Counted from the stretch's first letter, positions 1 through 8,515 are shown. The stretch is DNA of 64,000 nucleotides from RUG11237 sp050874665 (GCA_050874665.1 JBNMLC010000005.1:87463-151462), one strand, 5' to 3'. Notes: a model not told the origin generated them from the sequence alone. Program-made: numbers and translations.

Positions 1-44
1 GCAAGAATGGCAAGTTTTGTCATTTCTTTTGAATTATGTTCCAT
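1..44 (-). CDS. rsfS: Ribosomal silencing factor RsfS, first 14 codons only
   Basis: The gene starts with ATG at 44 and runs off the window edge, so only MEHNSKEMTKLAIL is visible. A perfect AAGGAGG lies at 51-57, directly before the stop codon of yqeK. The identification rests mainly on position: in Firmicutes the gene after nadD-yqeK is rsfS (YbeB/Iojap family), which binds L14 and blocks 30S-50S joining in starved cells. The visible N-terminus fits that family but is too short to prove it. Confidence 0.7.
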   Translation of the reverse strand, partial: MEHNSKEMTKLAIL

Positions 45-57
45 AGTAGACCTCCTT

Positions 58-657
58 CTAGGAATCTTGTTTTGTTTCTGTCAATAAATCCTTGTAATAA
101 ATATATGTTTTTTCCGTCATTGGATCAATTTTCCCTGCTGATGCAGAAAGAAACGCTAATGTGTCTTCTAAAATTTTTAGTAGAGCTTTATCAAGATCAA
201 TAAATGCAAGCTTTCGAATTTCCGCAAGATTTGGCTGCTTCTTTCGTTGTGGTTCGATATAATCCGCAACAAAGATGATTTTATCCAACAAAGACATATT
301 TGGTCTTCCCGTCGTATGACTTAAAATAGCACTGGTTATTTCTTTATCCGTGATTCCATATTTATGCATTGCCAAAAAAGCACCAAGCTTTGCATGCAGT
401 AAAAAGGGATTTTCCAGTTCTATCTCTGTCATCTTTATATTATATTTCTGACACATTGCAATCTTCTTTTGATTTGGAATACATTTTGCGCAGTCATGAA
501 GTAAACCTGCCACTTGTGCCTGTTGAATATTCGCACCATAACGCATCGCCAATGCTGCCGCCGTATACGCTACTCCAATCGTATGTTCATAACGATCTGC
601 ATCCAACTCTTTTTTTAGCTTTTTTTGATAATTTGGAAAGACCTCATCTTTTGCCAT
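58..657 (-). CDS. yqeK: HD-domain nucleotide hydrolase YqeK
   Basis: 199 aa, full length for YqeK. The family hydrolyses diadenosine tetraphosphate symmetrically to ADP in the cytoplasm. HD-type metal ligands are visible: H25, the HD pair at 54-55 (LLHDCAK), H88, H114 (SHTTGRP) and D132 (FVADYIEP). ATG start with AAAGGAGCGAGAACT just upstream. It lies 14 nt after nadD and directly before rsfS, the standard Firmicutes order, so it is probably cotranscribed with them. Confidence 0.93.
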   Translation of the reverse strand: MAKDEVFPNYQKKLKKELDADRYEHTIGVAYTAAALAMRYGANIQQAQVAGLLHDCAKCIPNQKKIAMCQKYNIKMTEIELENPFLLHAKLGAFLAMHKYGITDKEITSAILSHTTGRPNMSLLDKIIFVADYIEPQRKKQPNLAEIRKLAFIDLDKALLKILEDTLAFLSASAGKIDPMTEKTYIYYKDLLTETKQDS

Positions 658-671
658 AGTTCTCGCTCCTT

Positions 672-1286
672 TTAAGATAAATATAATTTATTTTTGTGGA
701 TATATTCCTCTACCGTTTTAGGAATATAATACGTCACCGTTTTACCGTTTTTGATTCTATCCCTGATATCATGGGAAGAAAAAGAGAGATTTGGCGTATC
801 CATCAAATAAATTTCTGCCTGAAATTTCTGCTCCAATAGAGCAATTTGCTTTTTCACCTTTTCTCTCCCTAATTCATCTCGAACTGCTGCCAATAATGTT
901 GCATGTTTACATATGATGTCTGGTTGTTGCCATTTTTCCAAATCAAACAGGGAATCTGCGCCCAGTATAAAGTAATATTTGGTATCAGGATGTTCTTTTT
1001 TTAATAATTCTAATGTCTTATAGGTATATATTACTCCCGTTCTATCCAGTTCAAAGGAAGAAATCTTCAAATGAGGATTATCCTTCACTGCCAGCTTAAG
1101 CATACTCATTCGATGAGCGCCCTTCTCTTCTGCTTTCATATCTTTATGGGGTGGATTTCCGTTTGGCATCATCAAAACATAGTCTAAGTCAAATGTTTCA
1201 TACGCTGTTTCCGCTAATATTAAGTGTCCAATATGAACAGGATTAAAAGTTCCACCCAGTATACCTACTTTTTTCAATGCTTCCAT
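672..1286 (-). CDS. nadD: Nicotinate-mononucleotide adenylyltransferase
   Basis: 204 aa. Transfers AMP from ATP to nicotinate mononucleotide, giving deamido-NAD in NAD biosynthesis. The nucleotidyltransferase signature GGTFNPVHIGHL is at residues 11-22, with the two catalytic-site histidines of the HxGH motif. PNGNPPHK follows near residue 42, and the C-terminal SxxxIRDR element (SSHDIRDR) is present. Start ATG at 1286 with GAGGG eight bases before it. Located between yhbY and yqeK as expected. Confidence 0.95.
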   Translation of the reverse strand: MEALKKVGILGGTFNPVHIGHLILAETAYETFDLDYVLMMPNGNPPHKDMKAEEKGAHRMSMLKLAVKDNPHLKISSFELDRTGVIYTYKTLELLKKEHPDTKYYFILGADSLFDLEKWQQPDIICKHATLLAAVRDELGREKVKKQIALLEQKFQAEIYLMDTPNLSFSSHDIRDRIKNGKTVTYYIPKTVEEYIHKNKLYLS

Positions 1287-1321
1287 AATATATCCCTCAG
1301 TTTCATTCGAATTACTCTATT

Positions 1322-1615
1322 TTACATAGGAAGGTTAATTTTCTTTTTATTATCTTTCCCTTCTTTATATAAAATTATTTTCTTTCCAATGACCTGAACT
1401 ACTTGTGAATGCGTACGCTCTGAAACAATCGAAGCAATTTCTCTTGGGTCATCAAAACAATTCTTTAAAACACTGATTTTGATTAGTTCCCTTGCAGCCA
1501 AAGCCTCTGAAATTCCCTGTGTCAATTCTGGTGTCAGGCTGGATTTACCAACTTGAAAAATTGGTTCCATATTAGTCGCAAGACTTTTTAAATAAGCACG
1601 TTGTTTACTTGTCAT
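1322..1615 (-). CDS. yhbY: YhbY-family RNA-binding ribosome assembly protein
   Basis: 97 aa, essentially one CRS1/YhbY (CRM) domain: basic N-terminus (MTSKQRAYLKSLA), then the QVGKSSLTPEL and ELIKISVLKN segments and a C-terminal VVQVIGKKIILYK strand. CRM proteins bind RNA; YhbY associates with pre-50S particles. AGGAGGAA precedes the ATG, and the gene begins 11 nt after the obg stop. Its place between obg and nadD supports a role in ribosome maturation. Confidence 0.9.
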   Translation of the reverse strand: MTSKQRAYLKSLATNMEPIFQVGKSSLTPELTQGISEALAARELIKISVLKNCFDDPREIASIVSERTHSQVVQVIGKKIILYKEGKDNKKKINLPM

Positions 1616-1626
1616 TTTTCTTCCTC

Positions 1627-2931
1627 CTAGCGGTAATAATCAAATTCCAAAGTATACATTCGCACAGTATCACCTTCGGAAATGCCAGCTTCCTCTAACT
1701 TGTCTAAAATTTTCTGTTCCTTTAAGAACTTTTGGAAGAACGCAAAACCTTTTTCAGAGTCCAGATTTGTATATCCCAGCATTTTTTCAATCTTAGGTCC
1801 CTCTACAATAAATACTGTTGCATCTTCCGGATCCTGTTCTACGGTATATCCATCTCCGGTAATTTCCTCTTCTTTTTCTAATTCCGGGAAATATTCCTGT
1901 TCAAATACAATAGGCTCTACCTTATTTTCCTCTAGCATAGAACTTACGTAATATAAAAGCTCTTTTAATCCCTCACCGGAAACTGCTGAAATCGGAAATA
2001 CCTTCATTCCCTGAGGTTCAAATTCCTTTCGAATTCTGTCAATTGGATTTTCTTCTCCGTTTTCTGTAAATATACAGTCAATTTTATTTGCAGCAATAAT
2101 CTGAGGACGTTTCGCTAACTCTTCATTATAATTTTCGAGTTCTTTATTGATGGCATAAATATCTTCGATCGGATCGCGACCCTCGGTAGAAGCAGCATCT
2201 ACCAGATGGATCATTACACCCGTTCTTTCGATATGCCGTAAAAACTCATGTCCAAGTCCAACACCTTCTGAAGCACCTTCGATTAGTCCCGGAATGTCTG
2301 CAATAACAAAACTCTTTGCACCTTCTAAATCTACCACTCCCAGATTTGGATGTATGGTGGTGAAATGATAATTCGCAATTTTTGGTCTTGCATTTGTTAC
2401 TCTGGACAATAACGTCGATTTTCCGACATTTGGGAAGCCTATCAATCCTACATCTGCAATAACTTTTAATTCTAGCTTTAAATTAAGCTCCTTCGCCGGT
2501 TGTCCCGGTTGTGCATATTTTGGTGCCTGCATCGTAGAGGTTGCAAAATGCTGGTTACCAAGACCGCCTTTTCCTCCTCTTAAAATACAAAATTCTTCCT
2601 TTGCATCTGACATATCTTTAATGACTTTGTCGCTCTCTAATTCTTTAATAACCGTTCCTAAAGGTACCTTAATGTAGATATCCTCTCCGTCTTTACCGCG
2701 ACAGTTCCTCTTACCGCCTACTGCTCCATCTCCGGCACAGTATTTACGAATATGACGGAAATCTGAAAGGGTATTCAAGCCTTCATCTACTATAAATATA
2801 ACATCTCCGCCATGACCACCGTCACCGCCATCCGGTCCCCCATTAGGAACATATTTTTCACGTCTGAAACTTACATGACCGTCTCCGCCTTTGCCGGAAC
2901 GTACATAAATTTTGGCATGATCCGCAAACAT
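1627..2931 (-). CDS. obg: GTPase Obg, ribosome assembly and stress GTPase
   Basis: 434 aa from the ATG at 2931, which has GGAGG six bases upstream. An in-frame extension to 2997 exists, but family proteins begin at the MFADHAKIYV segment, so the shorter start is used. Domains: glycine-rich Obg fold (1-158, GGDGGHGGDV), a GTPase domain with G1 GFPNVGKST (165-173), DIPGLIEGAS as G3 and NKID as G4, and a C-terminal OCT domain from about residue 355. Obg binds the 50S subunit and is usually essential. A strong hairpin lies in the spacer before it. Confidence 0.96.
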   Translation of the reverse strand: MFADHAKIYVRSGKGGDGHVSFRREKYVPNGGPDGGDGGHGGDVIFIVDEGLNTLSDFRHIRKYCAGDGAVGGKRNCRGKDGEDIYIKVPLGTVIKELESDKVIKDMSDAKEEFCILRGGKGGLGNQHFATSTMQAPKYAQPGQPAKELNLKLELKVIADVGLIGFPNVGKSTLLSRVTNARPKIANYHFTTIHPNLGVVDLEGAKSFVIADIPGLIEGASEGVGLGHEFLRHIERTGVMIHLVDAASTEGRDPIEDIYAINKELENYNEELAKRPQIIAANKIDCIFTENGEENPIDRIRKEFEPQGMKVFPISAVSGEGLKELLYYVSSMLEENKVEPIVFEQEYFPELEKEEEITGDGYTVEQDPEDATVFIVEGPKIEKMLGYTNLDSEKGFAFFQKFLKEQKILDKLEEAGISEGDTVRMYTLEFDYYR

Positions 2932-2982
2932 AATTAACCTCCGTCTAATCAATTCATAATTTTTTGTTACAAATATATCACA

Positions 2983-3012
2983 AAGAGCTCCAAACAAACG
3001 TTTGAAGCTCTT
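2983..3012 (-). terminator. 13-bp hairpin between rpmA and obg, weak or partial terminator
   Basis: On the minus strand AAGAGCTTCAAAC pairs with GTTTGGAGCTCTT around a GTTT loop, giving 13 pairs with one G-U. The bases after it (TGTGATATATTTG) are not a run of U, so this is not a textbook terminator. It may lower readthrough from the abundant ribosomal-protein genes into obg, or be an RNA processing site. Confidence 0.6.
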
Positions 3013-3026
3013 AAAATCCCTGAGGA

Positions 3027-3317
3027 TTATTTTTCATTTGATACTGGATATACAGAAGCCTGCTTCTTATCTCTACCTTTTCTTTCGAAACGAAGAACAC
3101 CATCTGTCAATGCGAATAAAGTATCATCTCCACCGATACCAACATTAGTACCTGGATGAATCTTTGTTCCACGCTGTCTGTAAAGAATATTACCAGCTTT
3201 AACGAACTGTCCGTCTGCTCTTTTTGCTCCTAATCTCTTGGATTCAGAATCTCTACCGTTCTTAGTAGAACCAACTCCTTTTTTATGAGCAAAAAACTGA
3301 AGGTTCATATTTAACAT
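3027..3317 (-). CDS. rpmA: 50S ribosomal protein L27 with cleavable N-terminal extension
   Basis: 96 aa. The body GSTKNGRDSESKRLGAK and the HPGTNVGIGGDDTLF region are diagnostic for L27. It starts with the Firmicutes-type extension MLNMNLQFFA before HKKGVGS. In Staphylococcus aureus this extension is removed after FFA by the protease Prp, exposing the residues that reach the peptidyl transferase centre. The prp gene lies immediately upstream, so the same maturation is expected. AGGAGGTGT precedes the ATG. Confidence 0.97.
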   Translation of the reverse strand: MLNMNLQFFAHKKGVGSTKNGRDSESKRLGAKRADGQFVKAGNILYRQRGTKIHPGTNVGIGGDDTLFALTDGVLRFERKGRDKKQASVYPVSNEK

Positions 3318-3322
3318 TTTAA

Positions 3323-3658
3323 TTACACCTCCTTGAATGATATTGATACATAATCTTCCTCTTGATTGAATACATTACGTATGGATTCCAGTCCAAGAAT
3401 CATAGAATCAATTAAAAGGGTAGCCTCTGCACTAGGCTCCGAATGAAACATGTAATCAATAAATCCTGTTTCATCATCTGCCTCACACTTAAACTTATCA
3501 TAAGTAAATTTCTCAATGGAATTTATTGTATTAAGCACAAGGATGGAAACAGCAGAACAAACAATATCCTGTCCGCTTTCATCATATTCGGCATGTCCCT
3601 TACATTGAAATCCTACATATTCTTCTTCCTGGTTCTTGTAAATTGTTATTTTAATCAT
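3323..3658 (-). CDS. prp: Ribosomal-processing cysteine protease Prp
   Basis: 111 aa. Prp cuts the N-terminal extension off ribosomal protein L27. The catalytic pair is visible as H22 in GHAEY and C34 in DIVCSAVS, the same numbers as reported for the S. aureus enzyme. It lies between rplU and rpmA, five bases before rpmA. No convincing ribosome binding site precedes its ATG, so translation may depend on ribosomes finishing rplU 22 nt earlier. Confidence 0.93.
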   Translation of the reverse strand: MIKITIYKNQEEEYVGFQCKGHAEYDESGQDIVCSAVSILVLNTINSIEKFTYDKFKCEADDETGFIDYMFHSEPSAEATLLIDSMILGLESIRNVFNQEEDYVSISFKEV

Positions 3659-3679
3659 AATTTCTGTTTACATACAAAA

Positions 3680-3988
3680 TTAAGCATTAATCTTTTCGAT
3701 TTTTACTTCTGTGTATGCTTGTCTATGACCCTGCTTTTTGTGATAGCCAGATTTTCTCTTGTATTTGTAAACGATGACTTTTTTACCTTTGCCTTCGCCT
3801 ACAACAGAAGCTTCAACTGTTGCTCCTGCAACTGTTGGGTTTCCAACTACAAGCTTATCGTTGCTAACTGCAAGTACCTGATCAAATTTAACAGTTTCGC
3901 CAGCAGCTAAACCTAATTTTTCAACCTTGATCGTATCTCCTTCAGCAACTTTGTACTGTTTACCACCTGTTGCAATAATTGCGTACAT
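3680..3988 (-). CDS. rplU: 50S ribosomal protein L21
   Basis: 102 aa, complete: MYAIIATGGKQYKVAEGD at the start and a basic C-terminal region (YKRKSGYHKKQGHRQ) that contacts 23S rRNA. First gene after a clear promoter and a structured leader, so it heads the rplU-prp-rpmA-obg-yhbY-nadD-yqeK-rsfS operon. The GGAGGTG ribosome binding site can pair with GCACC upstream in the leader, which suggests control at translation initiation. Confidence 0.97.
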   Translation of the reverse strand: MYAIIATGGKQYKVAEGDTIKVEKLGLAAGETVKFDQVLAVSNDKLVVGNPTVAGATVEASVVGEGKGKKVIVYKYKRKSGYHKKQGHRQAYTEVKIEKINA

Positions 3989-4064
3989 ACGGGCACCTCC
4001 TACCTTAAATTACTCGCCAGCTTCGGTGCTGATAACAGACTTATAACCTCACTGTGCGGCATAC
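3989..4064 (-). ncRNA. Probable L21-type 5' leader of rplU
   Basis: About 70 nt lie between the predicted transcription start and rplU. CAGC-ACCGAA-GCTG can form a small hairpin. Alternatively, GCACC of the same region can pair with GGTGC that overlaps the rplU ribosome binding site. Two exclusive folds, one covering the GGAGG, are what an autoregulatory leader needs, and an L21 leader family is known in Firmicutes. Membership in that family is an inference. Confidence 0.55.
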
Positions 4065-4070
4065 TTGATT

Positions 4071-4099
4071 ATAATATCATCAAGTTCGTTCACTGTCAA
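4071..4099 (-). promoter_or_regulatory. Sigma-A promoter of rplU
   Basis: TTGACA (4094-4099) and TATTAT (4071-4076) on the minus strand, separated by 17 bases. The -35 is a perfect consensus. Transcription should begin near 4064. Confidence 0.85.
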
Positions 4100-4199
4100 T
4101 AGGGTTGGAAGATTTTTTCTGTTTTTTAATTATTTTCATGTTCTCATAATTGCTTTTGTTTACATATCACTATACAATGCATCTTATATTTTTCTTACT

Positions 4200-4754
4200 T
4201 TACCACGGATATTCAGCAAACATATAAGCGATTAACTGGCAACGCGAGCTGAATTGTTCCGTTTTTAACAATTCCTTTACTTCCTCCCTGGTATAAAACT
4301 TCGGTTTTATCTGCTCGTTCTCTGAGGTATGATCACTAAAAGTCCCTTCTGCCTCGACAAATGCAATATTTGTCATCGTGTCGGAAATTGCCACTGCCGC
4401 AAAAGAAGGCGGAAGAATCTTTGTTATCTTCTTAACAGACAATCCTGTTTCCTCATAAAGTTCACGTTGAATGCACTTCTCCATGCTCTCACCTTCTTCA
4501 AGCATTCCCGCTACCAGATTTATTACTTCGCGATTTACACCCATGCGGAATTCCCGAAGCAGTAAAAGCTTATCATCCTTAGTCACAGCTATGGAAACAC
4601 CACTGGACTTTTGTCCGATATCTTCCGGTGACTGTAATTCCCTGCGGCTTACAATTTCATACTCTTTTTCGCGCCCTGCCTTATTTATATAAGTAAGTAC
4701 ATAGTTCTTTAAATACTTTCCATCCTTCACTTTCCTTAAATCAGTTAACCTCAT
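4200..4754 (-). CDS. Nudix hydrolase, ADP-ribose pyrophosphatase-like
   Basis: 184 aa from the ATG at 4754, which has GAGG six bases upstream; a GTG four codons earlier has no good ribosome binding site. The Nudix box is complete: G, five residues, E, seven residues, then RELYEETGL (around residues 86-108). The N-terminal strand-rich part and the ADS-like layout resemble NudF ADP-ribose pyrophosphatases, but the substrate cannot be fixed from sequence alone. It follows the RNase G gene by 18 nt, so it is probably the last gene of the radical SAM operon. Confidence 0.85.
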   Translation of the reverse strand: MRLTDLRKVKDGKYLKNYVLTYINKAGREKEYEIVSRRELQSPEDIGQKSSGVSIAVTKDDKLLLLREFRMGVNREVINLVAGMLEEGESMEKCIQRELYEETGLSVKKITKILPPSFAAVAISDTMTNIAFVEAEGTFSDHTSENEQIKPKFYTREEVKELLKTEQFSSRCQLIAYMFAEYPW

Positions 4755-4772
4755 AATCAACCTCACCTCATT

Positions 4773-5966
4773 TTATGTTATGTCCTTTAACGTTATCTGT
4801 TCATGTAATGGCTTCTTTTGTTTTTTTCTGGTAATTTCCACCATCTGCAGTTTTGTCATGTCGACCAGATTTGTAGGTATTGCATCTCTTCGCACCAATT
4901 CATGTAACTCATGCATTAAAAGTACCCGATCCTCTTCTCTCTCCATATCAATAAAGTCCACAAGAATAATTCCCGACAAATTTCTAATTTTTAATTGGTT
5001 TGCAATTTCTTTTGCCGCCTCTAAATTAATTTTTAAAAATGTTTTCTGCCTGTCCTTACGCTTACTATCACATTTTCCTGTATTTACATCGATAACTGTA
5101 CAGGCTTCGGTAGGTTCAATCACAAGATATGCTCCTGACTTCATCCACACCTGTCGCTGCAATGCACGTTCTAAATCTCTTGTAATATTATATAAAGCAG
5201 ACAACGGCAAGGTTTTGTCTTCGTAAAAATGCAGGCTTTCTTTATCTTCCGGCTGATATTTAGAGAGATATTTTTCCAGCTCATCATATACAGACTTCAC
5301 ATCTGTTATAATTTTATCCAATTCACCAACATAACTATTGCGAAGTTGCTGCAAATAAAACGGTTCTGCACGATACACAAGACTAAACGCTGTTCTGTGA
5401 ACTGCTGTTTCCTTAATCTTTTGCAGACGCTCCATTAAAAAGTAAAATTCCGTTTCTAACATTTCTTTCGTTGCTTCCGCTGCATTCGTACGAATCACAA
5501 TTCCGTTTCCCTGCAAGTCAAATGTTCCAAAAAATTCTTTTAATTCTCTGCGCATGTCAGAATGAATTTTACCGGATACACCAATTTTTTCATTTCCTGT
5601 CGTAATTGCCATATACTTTCCCGGAATGTTTAGGTTGGCAGAGACAACCGGTTCCTTTGTCTTTAACGCCTCTTTTTGCACCTGTACTAAAATTTCATCT
5701 CCCTGCACAAGTTCACTTTTTCCCATTCTCTTTATATAGATGGGATTCGGATTTTCCTTCAAGGAATAATAGCAGACAATTCCACCTTCAATCTCTATGA
5801 ATGCCGCCTGAATATTTTTCACAATATTTCTAACCTTTCCTACATATATATTTCCAAGAATAGATACTTCTTCCTTTCGTCTGCATTCAAACCATAAAGG
5901 TTTTCCAGACCGATATCCCGCTGCCACAAGAATATTCTTAAGTTCCGTGATAACAATATTACTCAT
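4773..5966 (-). CDS. rng: Ribonuclease E/G family endoribonuclease, short form
   Basis: 397 aa. An S1-like RNA-binding segment occupies residues 35-105 (LGNIYVGKVRNIVKNIQAAF), followed by the catalytic core. The two metal-binding aspartates of RNase E/G are visible at D293 (CTVIDVNTGK) and D337 (ILVDFIDM). The protein ends soon after LVDMTKLQMVEITRKK and has no CPxCxG zinc-link motif, so tetramer formation as in the E. coli enzyme is doubtful. Its start overlaps the end of the DUF2344 gene by 8 nt. Expected to process rRNA or mRNA. Confidence 0.88.
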   Translation of the reverse strand: MSNIVITELKNILVAAGYRSGKPLWFECRRKEEVSILGNIYVGKVRNIVKNIQAAFIEIEGGIVCYYSLKENPNPIYIKRMGKSELVQGDEILVQVQKEALKTKEPVVSANLNIPGKYMAITTGNEKIGVSGKIHSDMRRELKEFFGTFDLQGNGIVIRTNAAEATKEMLETEFYFLMERLQKIKETAVHRTAFSLVYRAEPFYLQQLRNSYVGELDKIITDVKSVYDELEKYLSKYQPEDKESLHFYEDKTLPLSALYNITRDLERALQRQVWMKSGAYLVIEPTEACTVIDVNTGKCDSKRKDRQKTFLKINLEAAKEIANQLKIRNLSGIILVDFIDMEREEDRVLLMHELHELVRRDAIPTNLVDMTKLQMVEITRKKQKKPLHEQITLKDIT

Positions 5967-6666
5967 AGAAATCTTCTCCTAAAGCTTCCAGCGACACAAA
6001 TTTATGATTCTCTTCTTCACCCAAATCCGCATATAAATCAAGGCGTTTCACTTTAAGAGCGAACTCATCCATAGAAATACCTGTATGCTCTGCAAACGCT
6101 CCAAAAATCAAATCCGGTTTAATATTGTTGGCACTTCCCGCACCAATCATCAGATAAATTCCGTCTTTCTCTTCTTTCACCTCGTACATGTAGGTCTTTA
6201 AATCAATTTCTCTGGTATTTTTCTTGGTCTGCTTCGTAACCACAATACTGTCTCTGTTACAAAATTCCATAAATTTCTCAGTCGAAAATCCCTCTGGTTT
6301 ATGACCTTCCCGAAATTTCACCATGTAATCTGCCGCCGCCACAAGGCTCATCGCATTTTTGGCATTATCCTCAAGAAGCTTTACACTTTCTACCGTAACT
6401 CCTTCTACCATAACTTCATTCAAGCGCTCACACATATCTTTAGACGTTGTGATAGAATTTACTTCAATATCCAAGTATTCACCATCACTATAGACACCTA
6501 CTCCTAAGGGCAGTGCAAACGACATAATCTGATGAGGGTTAAATCCCTGTGAATAAGCAATATCAATATCCGCTCTGCGCATTGCTTTTTGAAAGTAGCG
6601 CATCATATCCAGATGTCCGATAAATACCATCATACCAGCCTTTGTAAACTTAATTCTTAGCTTCAA
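5959..6666 (-). CDS. TIGR03936/DUF2344 radical SAM-linked protein
   Basis: 235 aa from a TTG at 6666. GGAGGAGG lies eight bases upstream, whereas an in-frame GTG at 6699 has none. The family hallmarks are LRIKFTKAGMMVFIGHLDMM at the start, then the SQGFNPHQIMSFALPLGVGV segment. Function is unknown; the protein is nearly always encoded beside, or fused to, the large B12-type radical SAM protein found upstream here. It overlaps that gene by 17 nt and RNase G by 8 nt, so the three are translationally coupled. Confidence 0.85.
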   Translation of the reverse strand: MKLRIKFTKAGMMVFIGHLDMMRYFQKAMRRADIDIAYSQGFNPHQIMSFALPLGVGVYSDGEYLDIEVNSITTSKDMCERLNEVMVEGVTVESVKLLEDNAKNAMSLVAAADYMVKFREGHKPEGFSTEKFMEFCNRDSIVVTKQTKKNTREIDLKTYMYEVKEEKDGIYLMIGAGSANNIKPDLIFGAFAEHTGISMDEFALKVKRLDLYADLGEEENHKFVSLEALGEDFYE

Positions 6667-8515
6667 AACATACACCTCCTCCAAATGCAGCCGCTCCACA
6701 GCCCTGGCACGCCATACGACAGTTAGGCGTAACTACCATATCCTTCGCACGCTGCCACTCTCTTTGAAAGAACTCCTTCGAAACACCCACATCAATAAAA
6801 TCCCACGGAAGCGTTTCATCTAGATTGCGCTCCCTCTTTGTATAGAACATGATATCAATGCCTTCTTCTTCAAATGCTTCCATCCACAAATCATTCTGGA
6901 AGGTTTCTGACCACGCATCATAAAGACAGCCCTTACGATATGCATTTAAAATCACCTTTCCAACCCTTCGGTCTCCCCGGGCAAGAACCCCTTCAAGTAC
7001 CGTAACATCAGCTTCATGATAATTGTACTTAATGCTCTTTTTGTTTAGCTGTTCTTTTACCGTATCATTTACAATATGTGCCTTTTCTAAAAATTCTTCC
7101 TTTGTATTCATAGATGCCCATTGAAATGGTGTAAACGGCTTAGGTACAAAAAAGGAAGAGCTTGCCACAATTTGTACTTTTCCATTACGTTCCGACTTAG
7201 GAATTTCGTAATAACGCTCTGCAACTTTTTCCGAAAGATAAGCAATCCCTTTGATATCTTCTTCTGTCTCTGTTGGCAAACCAAGCATAAAATATAGCTT
7301 CACCCTGTTCCAGCCAGCTTCGAAAGCAAGTCCGGCTCCGTTAATAATCACTTCCTCCGTCAGCCCCTTATTAATCACATTACGCATGCGCTGAGAGCCT
7401 GCTTCCGGTGCAAACGTCAAACTACTTTTTCTAACATCCTGTACCTTACTCATAACGTCCAGAGAAAACGCATCAATACGCAGAGATGGTAATGATACGT
7501 TCACCCCTTTTCCCTTAAATTCATCAATCAGAAAGTTTACTAACTCTCCTAGTTTAGAATAATCACTTGAACTTAAGGAGCTTAAGGAAATCTCTTCATG
7601 CCCTGTATTCTTGAGCATTTTATAAGCTCTGCTCTTCAGCATTTCCACATTTCGTTCCCTCACCGGACGATAAATCATGCCTGCCTGACAGAAGCGGCAG
7701 CCGCGAATACAGCCACGCTGAATTTCCAAGACTACTCTGTCCTGTGTCGCCTTAATAAAAGGTACTACCGGTTTTTCTGGATAATAAGTATTTGTTAAAT
7801 CCATAACAATTTCCTTTTTTATCGTATGAGGTATGTCCTCGTATTTAGGCTTAAACTCTGCAATCGTACCATCTTCGTTATAACTCACTTCATACATAGA
7901 CGGAGCATAAATACCCGGAAGTTTTCCCGCTTCACGAAGAAATTCTTCTCTAGAAGAATTGTTTGCCTTATGCGTTTTATATAAATCCACAAGCTTACGG
8001 TAAACGGTTTCTCCCTCTCCCATATAAAACAAATCAAAGAAATCTGCCAGAGGTTCCGGGTTATAGGCGCACGGACCACCACCAATGACAACCGGATGCT
8101 CCCATGTTCTTTCTTGGCTTTCTAACGGAATCTTACTCAATTCTAACACTTGCAAAATGTTGGTATAACACATTTCATACTGAATTGTAATTCCTAAAAA
8201 ATCAAAATCCTTAATAGGATCCTGTGACTCTAATGCAAACAGTGGAATATCCTGTTCCCGCATAATTTTATCTAAGTCCATCCACGGAGAATAGACACGT
8301 TCACAATACACATCTTCCCACTGATTGAACATATCATATAAAATCTGTATTCCTAAATGAGACATACCGATTTCGTACACATCCGGAAAGCACATGGCAA
8401 AACGTACCTCTATATCTGCTAAATCCTTTACCACGCTGTTTACCTCATTGCCTATATATCTTGCCGGCTTTTCGATTTTTAATAATATTTCATCTGATAA
8501 CGCTTGCTTTCTCAC
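6650..8515 (-). CDS. B12-type radical SAM protein, TIGR03960 family
   Basis: 621 aa. The N-terminal part resembles a cobalamin-binding Rossmann domain (about 35-165). The radical SAM core carries the [4Fe-4S] motif CIRGCRFC with cysteines 269, 273 and 276. A cysteine-rich C-terminus (PNCRMACQGCG) could hold a second cluster. GTG start with GGAGG seven bases before it, and a clear promoter upstream. The substrate is unknown. The constant link with DUF2344, RNase G and rplU suggests an RNA or ribosome modification, which is inference. Confidence 0.85.
   Translation of the reverse strand: MRKQALSDEILLKIEKPARYIGNEVNSVVKDLADIEVRFAMCFPDVYEIGMSHLGIQILYDMFNQWEDVYCERVYSPWMDLDKIMREQDIPLFALESQDPIKDFDFLGITIQYEMCYTNILQVLELSKIPLESQERTWEHPVVIGGGPCAYNPEPLADFFDLFYMGEGETVYRKLVDLYKTHKANNSSREEFLREAGKLPGIYAPSMYEVSYNEDGTIAEFKPKYEDIPHTIKKEIVMDLTNTYYPEKPVVPFIKATQDRVVLEIQRGCIRGCRFCQAGMIYRPVRERNVEMLKSRAYKMLKNTGHEEISLSSLSSSDYSKLGELVNFLIDEFKGKGVNVSLPSLRIDAFSLDVMSKVQDVRKSSLTFAPEAGSQRMRNVINKGLTEEVIINGAGLAFEAGWNRVKLYFMLGLPTETEEDIKGIAYLSEKVAERYYEIPKSERNGKVQIVASSSFFVPKPFTPFQWASMNTKEEFLEKAHIVNDTVKEQLNKKSIKYNYHEADVTVLEGVLARGDRRVGKVILNAYRKGCLYDAWSETFQNDLWMEAFEEEGIDIMFYTKRERNLDETLPWDFIDVGVSKEFFQREWQRAKDMVVTPNCRMACQGCGAAAFGGGVCFEAKN

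Noticed and set aside
2932..2997. 22-codon N-terminal extension of Obg
   Set aside because: The extension lacks a ribosome binding site and the family starts at MFADHAKIYV, with GGAGG directly before it.
3443..3910. 155-codon plus-strand frame across prp and rplU
   Set aside because: It lies opposite two well-identified ribosomal operon genes and its composition is that of an antisense shadow.
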